Of a DNA stretch of 64,000 nucleotides, positions 48,078-56,133 are shown piece by piece. The DNA comes from Arthrospira sp. PCC 9108 (GTDB taxonomy: Bacteria; Cyanobacteriota; Cyanobacteriia; Cyanobacteriales; Microcoleaceae), in assembly GCA_016745315.1 (NCBI GenBank), contig CP066886.1, positions 744,001 through 808,000 of the forward strand, written 5' to 3'. Made by a program: the position numbers and the translations under genes. The notes under the pieces are model-generated. The model made no database searches and was not told where the DNA came from. It worked only from the letters and a program-made list of their open reading frames with translations. Numbering within the stretch: position 1 is the first letter of the stretch; each line of letters starts with the position of its first letter.

Positions 48078-48210
48078 TAGAAACCCAGTTTCTGGAAAAT
48101 TGACTATAATAGTAGTCACCCCCTTAGCCCCTCCTCAACTTAAATCAGTTTAAGGATGAGTTGGCGTAAATTAAGTACAATTAGAAATCAATCACTAATC
48201 GGAAAGACTC
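48078..48210 (+). promoter_or_regulatory. Promoter-bearing repeat before RHH antitoxin copy 1
   Basis: TAGAAACCCAGTTTCTGG hairpin (48078-48095), TATAAT (48105-48110), the near-palindrome CTTAAATCAGTTTAAG (48139-48154) and the leader up to ATG 48211. Nearly the same block precedes copy 3 (51029-51162), and partial blocks precede copies 2 and 4. Palindrome plus promoter suggests an operator for autoregulation by the antitoxin. Confidence 0.55.
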
Positions 48211-48480
48211 ATGCTGAACATACAACTAGACCCCGAAACCGAAGCCCGTTTAGTGGAAATTTTAGCCAAGGAAAAAACGACCAGCGATGAATTGATTAAA
48301 CGCTTGGTTCAAGAACGCTGGTTGAGTTTACAACCCCGCAAGACTATTGTCGAAAGACGTGGGGGACATCCTGAACATCTGTTAGAAGATGCGCCGCCTG
48401 ATTTGTCCGAAAGGGCTAATCGCAAAAAGGCGATCGCTGACTATTTGAAAAAGAAACATCCTCAATACGATTTGCCATGA
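48211..48480 (+). CDS. Antitoxin copy 1 (ribbon-helix-helix-like)
   Basis: An 89-residue protein: LNIQLDPETEARLVEILAKE (beta strand and helix, as in RHH DNA-binding antitoxins), SDELIKRLVQERWL (second helix), then a charged tail ending HPQYDLP that should bind the toxin. It overlaps the PIN gene by four bases (ATGA), so the pair is translationally coupled. Copies at 50186 and 51163 are almost identical over the first 70 residues. Confidence 0.75.
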   Translation: MLNIQLDPETEARLVEILAKEKTTSDELIKRLVQERWLSLQPRKTIVERRGGHPEHLLEDAPPDLSERANRKKAIADYLKKKHPQYDLP

Positions 48481-48905
48481 CCTACTATCCTGTAATTCTT
48501 ATAGATAGTGGAATTCTAGTCGCTTACTACAGTTCCAAAGACCGCTATCATCAACAGGTACGAGTCTTCTTTGAAAGATGTACCAGTAACCTAGTGACTA
48601 CTGTTGGCTGTGCTACTGAGGTGATGTGGCTATTAGGTTCAGATTGGCGTACCCAAAATGAGTTTCTTCATGATATGGCGACAAAACTTTATGAATGTAT
48701 CCCACTGCTGCCTGAAGATTTTTCCCGCATTGCTGAACTGAATCAGCAATATGCAGATTTGCCCGGAGATTTTGCGGATTTGTCTCTAATTGTTATTTCA
48801 GAACGGCTGAATATTCCAGCTATTGCGACTTTAGATAGTGATTTTGATGTGTATCGGCGTTATCGAAACCAGGCTTTTGAACGGGCATTTATCCCTGAAT
48901 CATGA
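48477..48905 (+). CDS. PIN-domain RNase toxin (VapC-type)
   Basis: A 142-residue PIN protein. The acidic set is LIDSGILVAYY, TEVMWLLG, DFADLSLIVIS and ATLDSDFDVYR, giving three to four Mg-binding carboxylates. It is expected to cut RNA when not held by the antitoxin encoded just before it. This pair is intact. Confidence 0.8.
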   Translation: MTYYPVILIDSGILVAYYSSKDRYHQQVRVFFERCTSNLVTTVGCATEVMWLLGSDWRTQNEFLHDMATKLYECIPLLPEDFSRIAELNQQYADLPGDFADLSLIVISERLNIPAIATLDSDFDVYRRYRNQAFERAFIPES

Positions 48906-49086
48906 AGCAATTTTTATTTACGGTTATCGATGATTTTCAGGAGTTAGTGATAAAAACTCAAATCAATGCTTGAGTAATGACGGCAGCACCAGGATGGAAG
49001 TTTCAAGAGGATTTGTTGTTTGCATTAAAAAAACCAGCTTCTTGGCATTGGGCTACAATAGTATCAACCCTTACCCCGTCCTCAAC

Positions 49087-49440
49087 ATGACATTCACCAC
49101 AGATAATCCTGTAACTTGGCAATACCTAGACATTGATGCTCAAAATCAGGCAAAAATTGCCAATAGTCGCGTTTCAGTTTCCCAACTGATTCAAGAAAAA
49201 CACGCCCACGGGTGGAGTCCAGAAGAACTGCACTTTCAACACCCAGAAATCCCACTTGCTGCCATTTATTCTGCCCTCAGTTATTACTACACCTATCAAC
49301 CCCAGATTGATGCTCAAATTGCTCAAGAACAGGAAGAAATTCAGAACCTGCAAGCTGATTTAATTACAATGGGAGTCGGTCATCATACTGCCGATTTTAA
49401 ACAAAGGCTTCAGCAAAAACGGCAGCAGCAGCAAGGATGA
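49087..49440 (+). CDS. DUF433 antitoxin-like protein
   Basis: A 117-residue protein, start ATG 49087 (a longer frame begins in the repeat at 48970). VSVSQLIQEKHAHGWSPEELHFQHPEIPLAAIYSALSYYY is the DUF433 helix-turn-helix block; the rest is a Gln-rich helix. Members are paired with DUF5615 PIN-like toxins; here the partner follows with an ATGA overlap but is broken. Confidence 0.75.
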   Translation: MTFTTDNPVTWQYLDIDAQNQAKIANSRVSVSQLIQEKHAHGWSPEELHFQHPEIPLAAIYSALSYYYTYQPQIDAQIAQEQEEIQNLQADLITMGVGHHTADFKQRLQQKRQQQQG

Positions 49441-49781
49441 AAATGGCAATCTCTTACTATTTCGATGCTCCAGTCCATCGAGCGATTAAAATTGGTTTAC
49501 AACTGAGAGGGGTTGATGTTATGACCGCTCAATAAGACAATAATAGTAGTGCTATTGATGAAATAATTTTGAGTCGTTCTGTGCAACTCAAGCGTCCTCT
49601 TGTAACCACAGATCACGATTTTTTAGTTTTAGCTAAAAATTGTGTTGCTCAAGGTGAAGCGTTTACAGGGATTTTCTTTTTAAGTCCTAAAGTTTCCATT
49701 GGTTATGCGATAGAAGAGTTAGAGGTTTACGCCAAAATTGGAGAATTAGAAGATTTCGCCAATCAAGTAATTTTTGTTTGA
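49437..49781 (+). pseudogene. DUF5615 PIN-like toxin with premature TAA
   Basis: Begins at ATG 49437 (SYYFDAPVHRAIKIGLQLRG), stops at TAA 49533-49535 after 32 codons, and resumes in the same frame to 49781 (TTDHDFLVLAKN, GIFFLSPK). Only this one stop interrupts it. The expected residue is Glu (MTAQ-E-DN), so a single GAA-to-TAA change is enough. The matching antitoxin upstream is intact, as is common for TA decay. Confidence 0.8.
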
Positions 49782-49821
49782 TGTTGAACTGCTGCCGCTT
49801 TATCCATGATGAGGAAAAGCC

Positions 49822-50031
49822 ATGAACTTTGTTGTTTGCATCAAAAATACAGACTGTGCGGCTTCCCTAGAAGTCCGCAAGATTTATCAAGTCTTACCCG
49901 ACTCAAAAGCTAATCTTCATCAAATGATTCGGATAATTGATGAATCAGGGGAAGATTATCTCTACCCCCACGACTATTTTATGCCCATTGAACTATCCCC
50001 TCCTCTGCAACAAGTTCTGGAAATGTCTTAG
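49822..50031 (+). CDS. Small conserved-looking protein (69 aa), unknown
   Basis: A 69-residue protein (NFVVCIKNTDCAASLEVRKIY ... DYLYPHDYFMPIELS) with a good GAGGAAAAGCC site before its ATG. The pattern of one beta-rich domain ending PHDYFMPIEL resembles small cyanobacterial hypothetical proteins near TA genes. Function not known. Confidence 0.55.
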   Translation: MNFVVCIKNTDCAASLEVRKIYQVLPDSKANLHQMIRIIDESGEDYLYPHDYFMPIELSPPLQQVLEMS

Positions 50032-50042
50032 ATTTAGTGGAA

Positions 50043-50185
50043 TCAAAGAAACCGGGTTTCTGTCAAGGTTTCTGTATCCTAACCGAGATATCCATAGAAA
50101 CCCCGTTTCTCGGCATTTAGCTACAATGGGATGATTTAGCGTAAATCCGGTAGAATTAGAAATCAATCACTAATCAGAAAGGCTC
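50043..50185 (+). repeat. AGAAACCGGGTTTCT-type hairpin repeats before antitoxin copy 2
   Basis: Two hairpins (AAAGAAACCGGGTTTCTG at about 50045, TAGAAACCCCGTTTCTCG at about 50096) then GGCATTTAGCTACAATGGG and the shared leader GTAGAATTAGAAATCAATCAC. The operator-like CTTAAA...TTTAAG palindrome of copies 1 and 3 is missing here. Confidence 0.65.
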
Positions 50186-50641
50186 ATGCTGAACATACAA
50201 CTAGACCCCGAAACCGAAGCCCGTTTAGTGGAAATTTTAGCCAGGGAAAAAACGACTAGCGATGAATTGATTAAACGCTTGGTTCAAGAACGCTGGTTGA
50301 GTTTAAAACCCCGCCAAACTATTGTCGAAAGACGTGGGGGACATCCTGAACATCTGTTAGAAGATGCGCCGCCTGATTTGTCCGAAAGGGCTAATCGAAA
50401 AAAGGCGATGTCTAATTACGAAGAAATTCTGCATCAAGCTCAAACTTTAACCTCAGATGAGCAAAAACTTCTGTTAAAAGATCTAGCCACCCTAGTTTCT
50501 CAGGGTGAACCCTCTCAAGAGGCGCAAAACACTACTGAATCACCCCGACTGAACTTGAATCGATGGCGTGGTTTTTTACCCAAGCGTGTCGATGCTCTGA
50601 AATTTCAATTAAAACTTCGACAAGAATGGGATGCCGAATAA
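50186..50641 (+). CDS. Hybrid antitoxin: RHH-type N-terminus fused to a different antitoxin
   Basis: A 151-residue frame. Residues 1-74 match antitoxin copy 1 almost exactly (one or two changes). At codon 75 (ATG 50408) the text switches to SNYEEILHQAQTLTSDEQKLLLKDL, which looks like the normal start of another antitoxin family, ending RVDALKFQLKLRQEWDAE. It overlaps the next PIN gene by 11 bp. Either the fusion is made, giving a DNA-binding domain from one TA and a toxin-binding domain from another, or translation restarts at 50408. Confidence 0.7.
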   Translation: MLNIQLDPETEARLVEILAREKTTSDELIKRLVQERWLSLKPRQTIVERRGGHPEHLLEDAPPDLSERANRKKAMSNYEEILHQAQTLTSDEQKLLLKDLATLVSQGEPSQEAQNTTESPRLNLNRWRGFLPKRVDALKFQLKLRQEWDAE

Positions 50642-51020
50642 ATACCTTCTGGATACTAATATCCTGATTTATTATTTTAATAATCAGCCTGAAGTTCAGG
50701 ATGTATTTGAGGAAATTGACATCCGACAAGCAGAGGGATTTTACTGTCCAATTACTTGGATTGAATTGCTTTGTTACCCTGGTCTAACCGAAGAACAAGC
50801 CAATGAAATGCGAGAATTTTTAAGGCTAATTAACTGCGTATCATTGACCGAAGCCGTTTTAGATACTGCGGCGATAATTAGACGAACTTATCGCTTAAAA
50901 CTGGCTGATGGTGTCATTGCCGCTTGTGCTTTAGTCACCGGATGTATTTTGGTAACTCGCAATGTTGATGATTTTAAGCGCATTGACGGGTTAAGTTTAT
51001 GGAATCCATTTGATAATTGA
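50631..51020 (+). CDS. PIN-domain RNase toxin, second type
   Basis: A 129-residue VapC-like protein: YLLDTNILIYYF, TWIELLCYPGL, LKLADGVIAACAL and LVTRNVDDF supply the four acidic positions. It is of a different PIN subtype from the toxin at 48477, closer to the one at 51693 (both end TRNVDDFKR). Its antitoxin is the hybrid just upstream. Confidence 0.82.
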   Translation: MPNKYLLDTNILIYYFNNQPEVQDVFEEIDIRQAEGFYCPITWIELLCYPGLTEEQANEMREFLRLINCVSLTEAVLDTAAIIRRTYRLKLADGVIAACALVTGCILVTRNVDDFKRIDGLSLWNPFDN

Positions 51021-51028
51021 TGTCGTCA

Positions 51029-51162
51029 ATAAACCTGGTTTCTGGAAATTTGGCTATAATAGTAGTCACCCCCCCTTAGCGACTCCTCAACTTAAATCGG
51101 TTTAAGGATGAGTTGGCGTAAATCAGGTACAATTAGACATCAATCCAAAATCAGAGGGATTC
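51029..51162 (+). promoter_or_regulatory. Promoter-bearing repeat before antitoxin copy 3
   Basis: AAACCTGGTTTCTGG, TATAAT (51055-51060), CTTAAATCGGTTTAAG (51091-51106) and the leader to ATG 51163. About 90% the same as the block at 48078-48210. Confidence 0.55.
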
Positions 51163-51432
51163 ATGCTGAACATACAACTAGACCCCGAAACCGAAGCCCG
51201 TTTAGTGGAAATTTTAGCCAAGGAAAAAACGACCAGCGATGAATTGATTAAACGCTTGGTTCAAGAACGCTGGTTAAGTTTACAACCCCGCCAGACTATT
51301 GTCGAAAGACGTGGAGGACATCCTGAACATCTGTTAGAAGATGCACCGCCTGATTTGTCCGAAAGGGCTAATCGCAAAAAGGCGATCGCTCATTATTTGC
51401 AAAAGAAATATCCTCAATATGATTTGCCATGA
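51163..51432 (+). CDS. Antitoxin copy 3 (ribbon-helix-helix-like), orphaned
   Basis: An 89-residue near-identical copy of the 48211 antitoxin, ending YPQYDLP. It keeps the ATGA junction, but the toxin that follows is cut to a few codons. It can still bind DNA or neutralise the toxin of copy 1, so it may act as spare antitoxin. Confidence 0.75.
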   Translation: MLNIQLDPETEARLVEILAKEKTTSDELIKRLVQERWLSLQPRQTIVERRGGHPEHLLEDAPPDLSERANRKKAIAHYLQKKYPQYDLP

Positions 51433-51494
51433 CCTATTATCCTGTAATTATTGGATATAAACGGCTGAAATTAGCAGTAAACATTGAAGGATAA
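51429..51494 (+). pseudogene. PIN toxin stub
   Basis: TYYPVI at the start matches the toxin at 48477, then the frame runs into unrelated sequence (IGYKRLKLAVNIEG) and stops at 51494. All catalytic residues are gone. The deletion joins the toxin start to the leader of the next TA module. Confidence 0.75.
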
Positions 51495-51498
51495 AATC

Positions 51499-51696
51499 AT
51501 GCCCATTATTAAAATTTCTAAGCAGTATTTAATTGACCAAAATGAGGAATTTATTACCGTAGATGTGCCTGCTTCAGTGGTAGCCCTCTGGCAACGGGAT
51601 TATGCCAAGGTTGCCCAAGCCAAGGGATTGCTAAAAGATAAGCGAGACAAAATCCGGGCGCATCTCGACACAATTCGTCAGGAGTGGGAGCGATGA
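51499..51696 (+). CDS. Antitoxin of a third VapBC-type pair
   Basis: A 65-residue protein (PIIKISKQYLIDQNEEFITVDVPASVVALW ... KIRAHLDTIRQEWER). It starts at ATG 51499 and overlaps the PIN gene by ATGA. A short beta-rich head and charged helix tail are usual for small VapB proteins; the family name is not clear to me. Confidence 0.65.
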   Translation: MPIIKISKQYLIDQNEEFITVDVPASVVALWQRDYAKVAQAKGLLKDKRDKIRAHLDTIRQEWER

Positions 51697-52100
51697 AGTA
51701 TCTCTACGACACCAACATATTTATTGACTACTTGGCTGACGAAGCAGCAATCTTGCCATTTTTCTCAGAATCATTTATCAGACAAAATGAGGTGATTATT
51801 TCCTGCATTGTGCGAATTGAGTTGCTGAGTTTCCCAGAATTATCCAATGAGGAAGAAGCGGTCATTACTGATTTGTTGATGCAGTTTGAACAAGTCCCCC
51901 TACTGCCCCAAATTGAAGATCGCACCATTCAATTACGGCGACATAACCGCCTCAAACTTCCCGATGCCCTGATTGCGGCAACTGCATTGCACTGCTCTGC
52001 TTGTGTGATGACTAGAAATGTGGATGACTTCAAGCGCGTACCTGAGTTAACATTATGTAATCCCTTTGAAGGGGTGAAGGAGGGTAATGATACAGATTAA
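51693..52100 (+). CDS. PIN-domain RNase toxin, third module
   Basis: A 135-residue VapC-like protein from ATG 51693: YLYDTNIFIDYLA, RIELLSFPEL, LKLPDALIAATAL and CVMTRNVDDFKRV carry the acidic residues. The module with the gene before is intact. Confidence 0.83.
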   Translation: MKYLYDTNIFIDYLADEAAILPFFSESFIRQNEVIISCIVRIELLSFPELSNEEEAVITDLLMQFEQVPLLPQIEDRTIQLRRHNRLKLPDALIAATALHCSACVMTRNVDDFKRVPELTLCNPFEGVKEGNDTD

Positions 52101-52190
52101 CCATTCCCCACCCAAGCTGCCAAATCATTTGTAACGGCTAATGGGCGAAGAAAAAATTTTGTTTAACGGCAGTTTACTAATACTTAGCTT

Positions 52191-52373
52191 ATGAAAATTA
52201 CAGCAATTATTCATCCAGCAGAAGAAGGTGGCTATTGGGCATAAGTTCCAGCACTTCCGGGTTGTATTACCGAGGGAGATACTATAGAAGAGGTTCGGCA
52301 AAATTTACAAGATGCTGTTCAGGGGTGGCTCACTGTTGCGAATAATAGCCTAAACAAAATAGAGCCAACATAG
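52191..52373 (+). pseudogene. HicB-like antitoxin with premature TAA
   Basis: KITAIIHPAEEGGYWA, then TAA (52242-52244), then VPALPGCITEGDTIEEVRQNLQDAVQGWL in the same frame to 52373. The block is the HicB fold, where YWAEVPALPGC is expected, so one GAA-to-TAA change explains it. No HicA is next to it. Confidence 0.8.
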
Positions 52374-52381
52374 TCATCGGC

Positions 52382-52588
52382 TCAAATATCTTGTAAAATT
52401 TCTGGCGTTAAGCCTCGTTGTTGTGCTTTGTCTGAAATTTCTGCCATCACCTCAGTTAAACGCTTGTCGTATAAGTTTCCTCGTAAAAATAACTCAACAA
52501 TATGACTTAACTGTTTCTGGATTTCCGGGTTAGCCTGTTCAAATGCCACCTTAATCTCTTCATCAACTTGAAGAATAATACTAGCCAT
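52382..52588 (-). CDS. Small antitoxin-like protein (68 aa) downstream of a group II intron
   Basis: From ATG 52588: ASIILQVDEEIKVAFEQANPEIQKQLSHIVELFL, then LTEVMAEISDKAQQRGLTPEILQDI. The ending is typical of cyanobacterial antitoxins that stand before PIN toxins, but no toxin follows it. The group II intron ends 28 bp upstream of the start; without the intron a TATAAT (56128-56133) would lie about 37 bp before the start. An in-frame ATG at 52603 is possible. Confidence 0.6.
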   Translation of the reverse strand: MASIILQVDEEIKVAFEQANPEIQKQLSHIVELFLRGNLYDKRLTEVMAEISDKAQQRGLTPEILQDI

Positions 52589-52712
52589 AGTTTTCTTGTC
52601 CATTGTCAAGTTAGGATTAGGGGTCGAGATAGACCTCACGGTCTACCCCTCCCATTCAAAACCGTACTTGAGACTTTCACCTCATACGGCTCCTAGTCTG
52701 ACCGTCTCTTTG

Positions 52713-54535
52713 TTAAGAGTACAGCGACATCTCTATGTCAAGAGCTGTCTTATCATCGCGGGTGTGGCGATGTAATAGTTGAAGATTCTTGTATTCATCC
52801 TTTCCGCCATGGCTTCTAGGTACAATGTGGTCTACTTCAATTAAATCTGATGGGGTAAAGAATTGCCCACACCAGGTACATCTACCTTTTTGTTTCTTGA
52901 GTAGTTTTGCTACCCTAATTGGCGTATCGATTGCTTGTCCTCTCCTGGTTGCCCAGTAAGTCCAATTTCCGTCATAAAGTGTTGCGTCAGGGCGTATCAG
53001 GGTATGTCTGACAATCGGAGTCCAATTATGTTTCCATAGTTGGTATCCATCTTTAGTCTGGAACAACCAAGATTCATGTCTTTCTTTCCCATTGCTAAGT
53101 TTAATCGTTCCATGTCTGAAATAATTACTTAGCTTTTCGTAGTTCACCCCTTTGCATCTTGATGCTGTCCATGCCCGTAACATTTGCCAGATTATATTGT
53201 CTAGTTTAGTGAAGGTCTCTGCTGAGACTACCGCTGAATAATAGTTTGACCATCCCCGAATAATCGGGTTTAGTTTACTAATCAGGGTTGATTGAGGTGT
53301 TGTTCTATATTGTTTTATTACACCTTTAATCACTTCTGTGTGGGCTTTGATTGCTTTATTACTGGGTTTGATGTGGGTTTTGTGGCCGATTAATCGGCTT
53401 GCTGCTCCACCAGTTTTTCCAGATTTATATTTTCCTACCAGATATTGCCTGATATTGAATCCTAGAAAATCGAACCCTGGATTCTCTGTCTTACCGTCAT
53501 ACTCAATAGTTTTGAGTGTGTGACAGATTCGAGTCTTTTCAGGTTTTATTTCTAGTCCTACAGGTTTTAGCCATTCAGAAATAGCAGTCTTGCACTGTTC
53601 AATGATTCCTAGGTCTTTGGAGATGACCACAAAATCATCGGCATATCTTATAAGGTTCACCTGAGTGGTTGTTCCTTTATTAGGATATATTTCTTTAACT
53701 AGCCTTTCTATTCCCAACAGTGCGATGTTGGCGAGTATTGGACTTATTACCCCTCCTTGGGGTGTCCCTGTTTCTGTATCCTCGAATACACCGTTATCTA
53801 GCACTCCCGCTTTGAGCCATTGTTTCAGGTCTCTTTTTAGGCGGCTTGGACAATGAATTTTGGACAGTAGGTATTCATGGTTCACGGTAAGAGCATTTTG
53901 CTATATCCGCGTCAAGAACATAGTACTGTCCTTGATTTATGGCAGTATAAATTCTGCTAATTGCGTCATGGGCTGACCGTCCTGGACGGAACCCATAGCT
54001 TGTGCCTTCAAATCTCGATTCCCATTCAGGTTCGAGAGCCGATTTAACCAAGGCTTGCCTTGCTCTATCTTGGATTGTGGGTATTCCTATTCCAGCTTTT
54101 TTCATCCCTACCAGGTTTTGGAATCCAAACCCGTCGCAGTGGTTTTGCTTTGAGGTTTCCCTTAATGTTCTTAACAAGCTCAAACCTTTGTCTTGAAGAG
54201 ATTGCTCTCTTACTCCATCAACTCCGGCTGTTTTCTTGCCTTGACCCGCTTGGGGGGGCGGGTTTATTAAGCTGACTGTTGGGAAGCATGGCTGACCGTG
54301 GAACCCGCCCCTACAGTCGCACTGCTAGGAGCCTGGCATAATATGATTTCACCAATAGACGTTGCAACCTTCTTACCTTTGCATCTTGTCCCGATTTAGC
54401 TGCTTGGAATATACTCTTTTGGAGCTTGAAAACTTTCCGTTGAACCTTAGTCCACGGGATTGCCTTCCATGCGTTGCTCGTAGTCTTGATTGGTTTTGGT
54501 TTCCCAAATCCTTTCTTTAAACTCGCTATCGCCAT
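52713..54535 (-). pseudogene. ltrA: Group II intron reverse transcriptase/maturase, disrupted
   Basis: Pieces in order on the minus strand: 54535-54311 N-terminal RT region (TSNAWKAIPWTKVQRKVFKLQ ... ARLLAVR); then a 65-bp repeat insertion; then 54240-53875 in shifting frames (KTAGVDGV, RRVWIPKPGRDEK, IPTIQDRARQALVKSALEPEWESRFE, SYGFRPGRSAHDAI); then 53885-52713 (GTPQGGVISPILANIAL, the catalytic IRYADDFVV, domain X, and the HNH endonuclease CTWCGQFFTPSDLIEVDHIVPRSHGG). At least two frameshifts (near 54120 and 53880) plus the insertion inactivate it. Splicing would need a maturase from elsewhere. Confidence 0.88.
54251..54315. repeat. MITE-like GGGGCGGGTT repeat inserted in the maturase gene
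   Basis: Arms GGGGCGGGTTTATTAA (about 54254) and GAACCCGCCCCTACA (54301-54315), inverted to one another. It falls between the AVR and GKKTAG codons of the maturase. The same arms flank the tandem repeat at 41296. Confidence 0.75.
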
Positions 54536-54997
54536 ATGTACACCTACTAGACTCTATTCTTACAATCAAACCGTGACCTGTCAGCGTATCCCTATCATTA
54601 CAGTCGGGCGTTGGCTTTTGGTCACATCTCACATCCTCTAGGACTTGCGGTTACACTTATCCCTACTGATATCTCGACCAGATAATCAGAGTCCAGGAGG
54701 ACTTAAAACGTTCCGTTTATATGGGCATTCCATCTTTAGACTTGTCCTTTCCACCGGGGTACTTTAAAAGTCTGTGTAGGTATCTCAAACAAAATCCTAC
54801 TTTTCCCCTTACTCTTTTGAGCGCAGCGTATCAACCTGTTTCGCTGCCTAATTTTTACGATGGTTCAAGCCGGACATTCGGTTTCCCTAATCATGGATGG
54901 TTGGCAGTGGTCTCGATTCTGGTGTTGGGTTACACCTTGGAGCCTTCCGTTCCCCGCTTCAATCCTGAGGTTGTGATTCCCAAAACTGGGGGTGGCT

Positions 54998-55884
54998 GTT
55001 ATGGTCGAAAGGGAAGTCACCTTCCCCGACTCCACTTCAAAACCGTACTTGAGACTTTCATCTCATACGGCTCCTGATGTGAATACCCCTTTGTCAGTGG
55101 GAACAGGGCTACAACCCCCTGCTTTATGACCTCAACTTTCGGAGCTATATACACACGTAGTCATTAACTCGTTTTCGTCATAACACTCTTAGTTGTTGTG
55201 GTCTCTATATCCACACCGTGACTAGTGGGCATATCCTAACCATTACAGTTAGGCATTAGCTTTCAGTCACATCCTTTTCCCTTAAAGGCATACGCTTACA
55301 CTTTTCGCTACTCCACAAGTACATCCTGCCACTTGAGAGCCAATGAGGGGTTTAAACGTTCCATCTATGCGGGCATTCCATCTTTAGATTCGTCCTATCC
55401 ACCGGGGTACTTTAAAGGTCTGTGAAGGTGGTGGTAATATACCCCTTCTTTTCCCCGTGCTCTTTTGAGCGCAGCGTATCAACCTATTTCGCTACTAGAG
55501 TATTACGATGGTTCAAGCCGGACATTCGGTTTCCCTAATCATGGATGGTTGGCAGTGGTCGCCTCTGGTAGTAGGTTCTACTTCACGCCTTCCGTTCCCC
55601 GCTTCAATCCTGGGGTTATGATTCCCAAAACTGGGGGTGGCTATCGCCGTTACTCTCAACCTTACGTTATACTCAAGGGGTTCACAACTCCCCTCTTTTT
55701 TTCGCTCAGTCTTGACCTTGAGTCTCTCTGCCTTATCTGGTTGTCGAAGCCAGATGTTGAGACACATAGATAGTTATGGGATGGTCAGGGGTGCGAATCC
55801 CTTATATTCCACCAAGGGGTGGAAGTCCCACTAGGAGGTTATTTAAGGCATTGCAGCCCTATTTCACTCCTAAACGTCTCGCAC
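54998..55884 (-). mobile_element. Inner group II intron, ORF-less, nested in the outer intron
   Basis: An 887-nt intron. The 5' end is GTGCGAGACG (55884 downward), the group II GUGYG start. Domain V is at 55039-55074 (GAGCCGTATGAGATGAAAGT), followed by a domain VI stem GGGGAAG-GTGA-CTTCCC and the end TTTCGACCATAAC at 54998. Over most of its length it is a diverged copy of the outer intron without domain IV coding sequence. It sits precisely between GGCGAT and AGCCAC of the outer intron; inside the inner intron these two stretches are adjacent (near 55642). Plus-strand frames here are by-products. Confidence 0.85.
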
Positions 55885-56117
55885 ATCGCCGTTACTCTTA
55901 ACGCAATTGTTAAGGAATCCTTAAGATTTCCGGTTTTGCGTTTTGACCTTGAGTTCCCTGCCTTGTTTTGTATATTTCTATACCAAACGTTGGGACATCT
56001 AAACAGTTATGAGGATGTTCAGGAGTGCGCTCCTTATATTCAACTAAGGGGCTGAAGTCCCCACCAGGCGGTTATTTCAGGTATTTCAACCTTATTTCAT
56101 GCCTGAACGTCTCGCAC
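55885..56117 (-). mobile_element. Outer group II intron, 5' part
   Basis: Starts GTGCGAGACG at 56117 and continues 233 nt to GTAACGGCGAT, where the inner intron interrupts it. It is about 65-70% the same as the first 240 nt of the inner intron. It joins in sequence to 54997. Confidence 0.85.
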
Positions 56118-56127
56118 GTTTGACAAA

Positions 56128-56133
56128 ATTATA
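56128..56133 (-). promoter_or_regulatory. -10-like TATAAT just upstream of the intron
   Basis: GTGCTATAATTTTGTCAAAC on the minus strand ends ten bases before the intron. After splicing it would be about 37 bp upstream of ATG 52588, a normal distance for a promoter of that antitoxin-like gene. Confidence 0.45.

Larger units (their letters stand above)
52616..54997 (-). mobile_element. Outer group II intron, 3' part with maturase remnant
   Basis: Minus-strand intron. The 3' end is domain V (GAGCCGTATGAGGTGAAAGT ... GTACGGTTT, 52658-52693) and domain VI (GGGGTAGACCGTGAGGTCTA), ending CTCGACCCCTAAT at 52616. Domain I-IV sequence (54540-54997) is matched by the inner intron. Its 5' 233 bases are displaced to 55885-56117 by the inner intron. 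The maturase inside is broken. Confidence 0.85.

Noticed and set aside
54721..56055. Plus-strand reading frames of 60-118 codons in the intron region (for example 54721-55077, 55465-55773)
   Set aside because: They lie opposite group II intron RNA on the minus strand and recur only because the two introns are copies; they show no protein family features.
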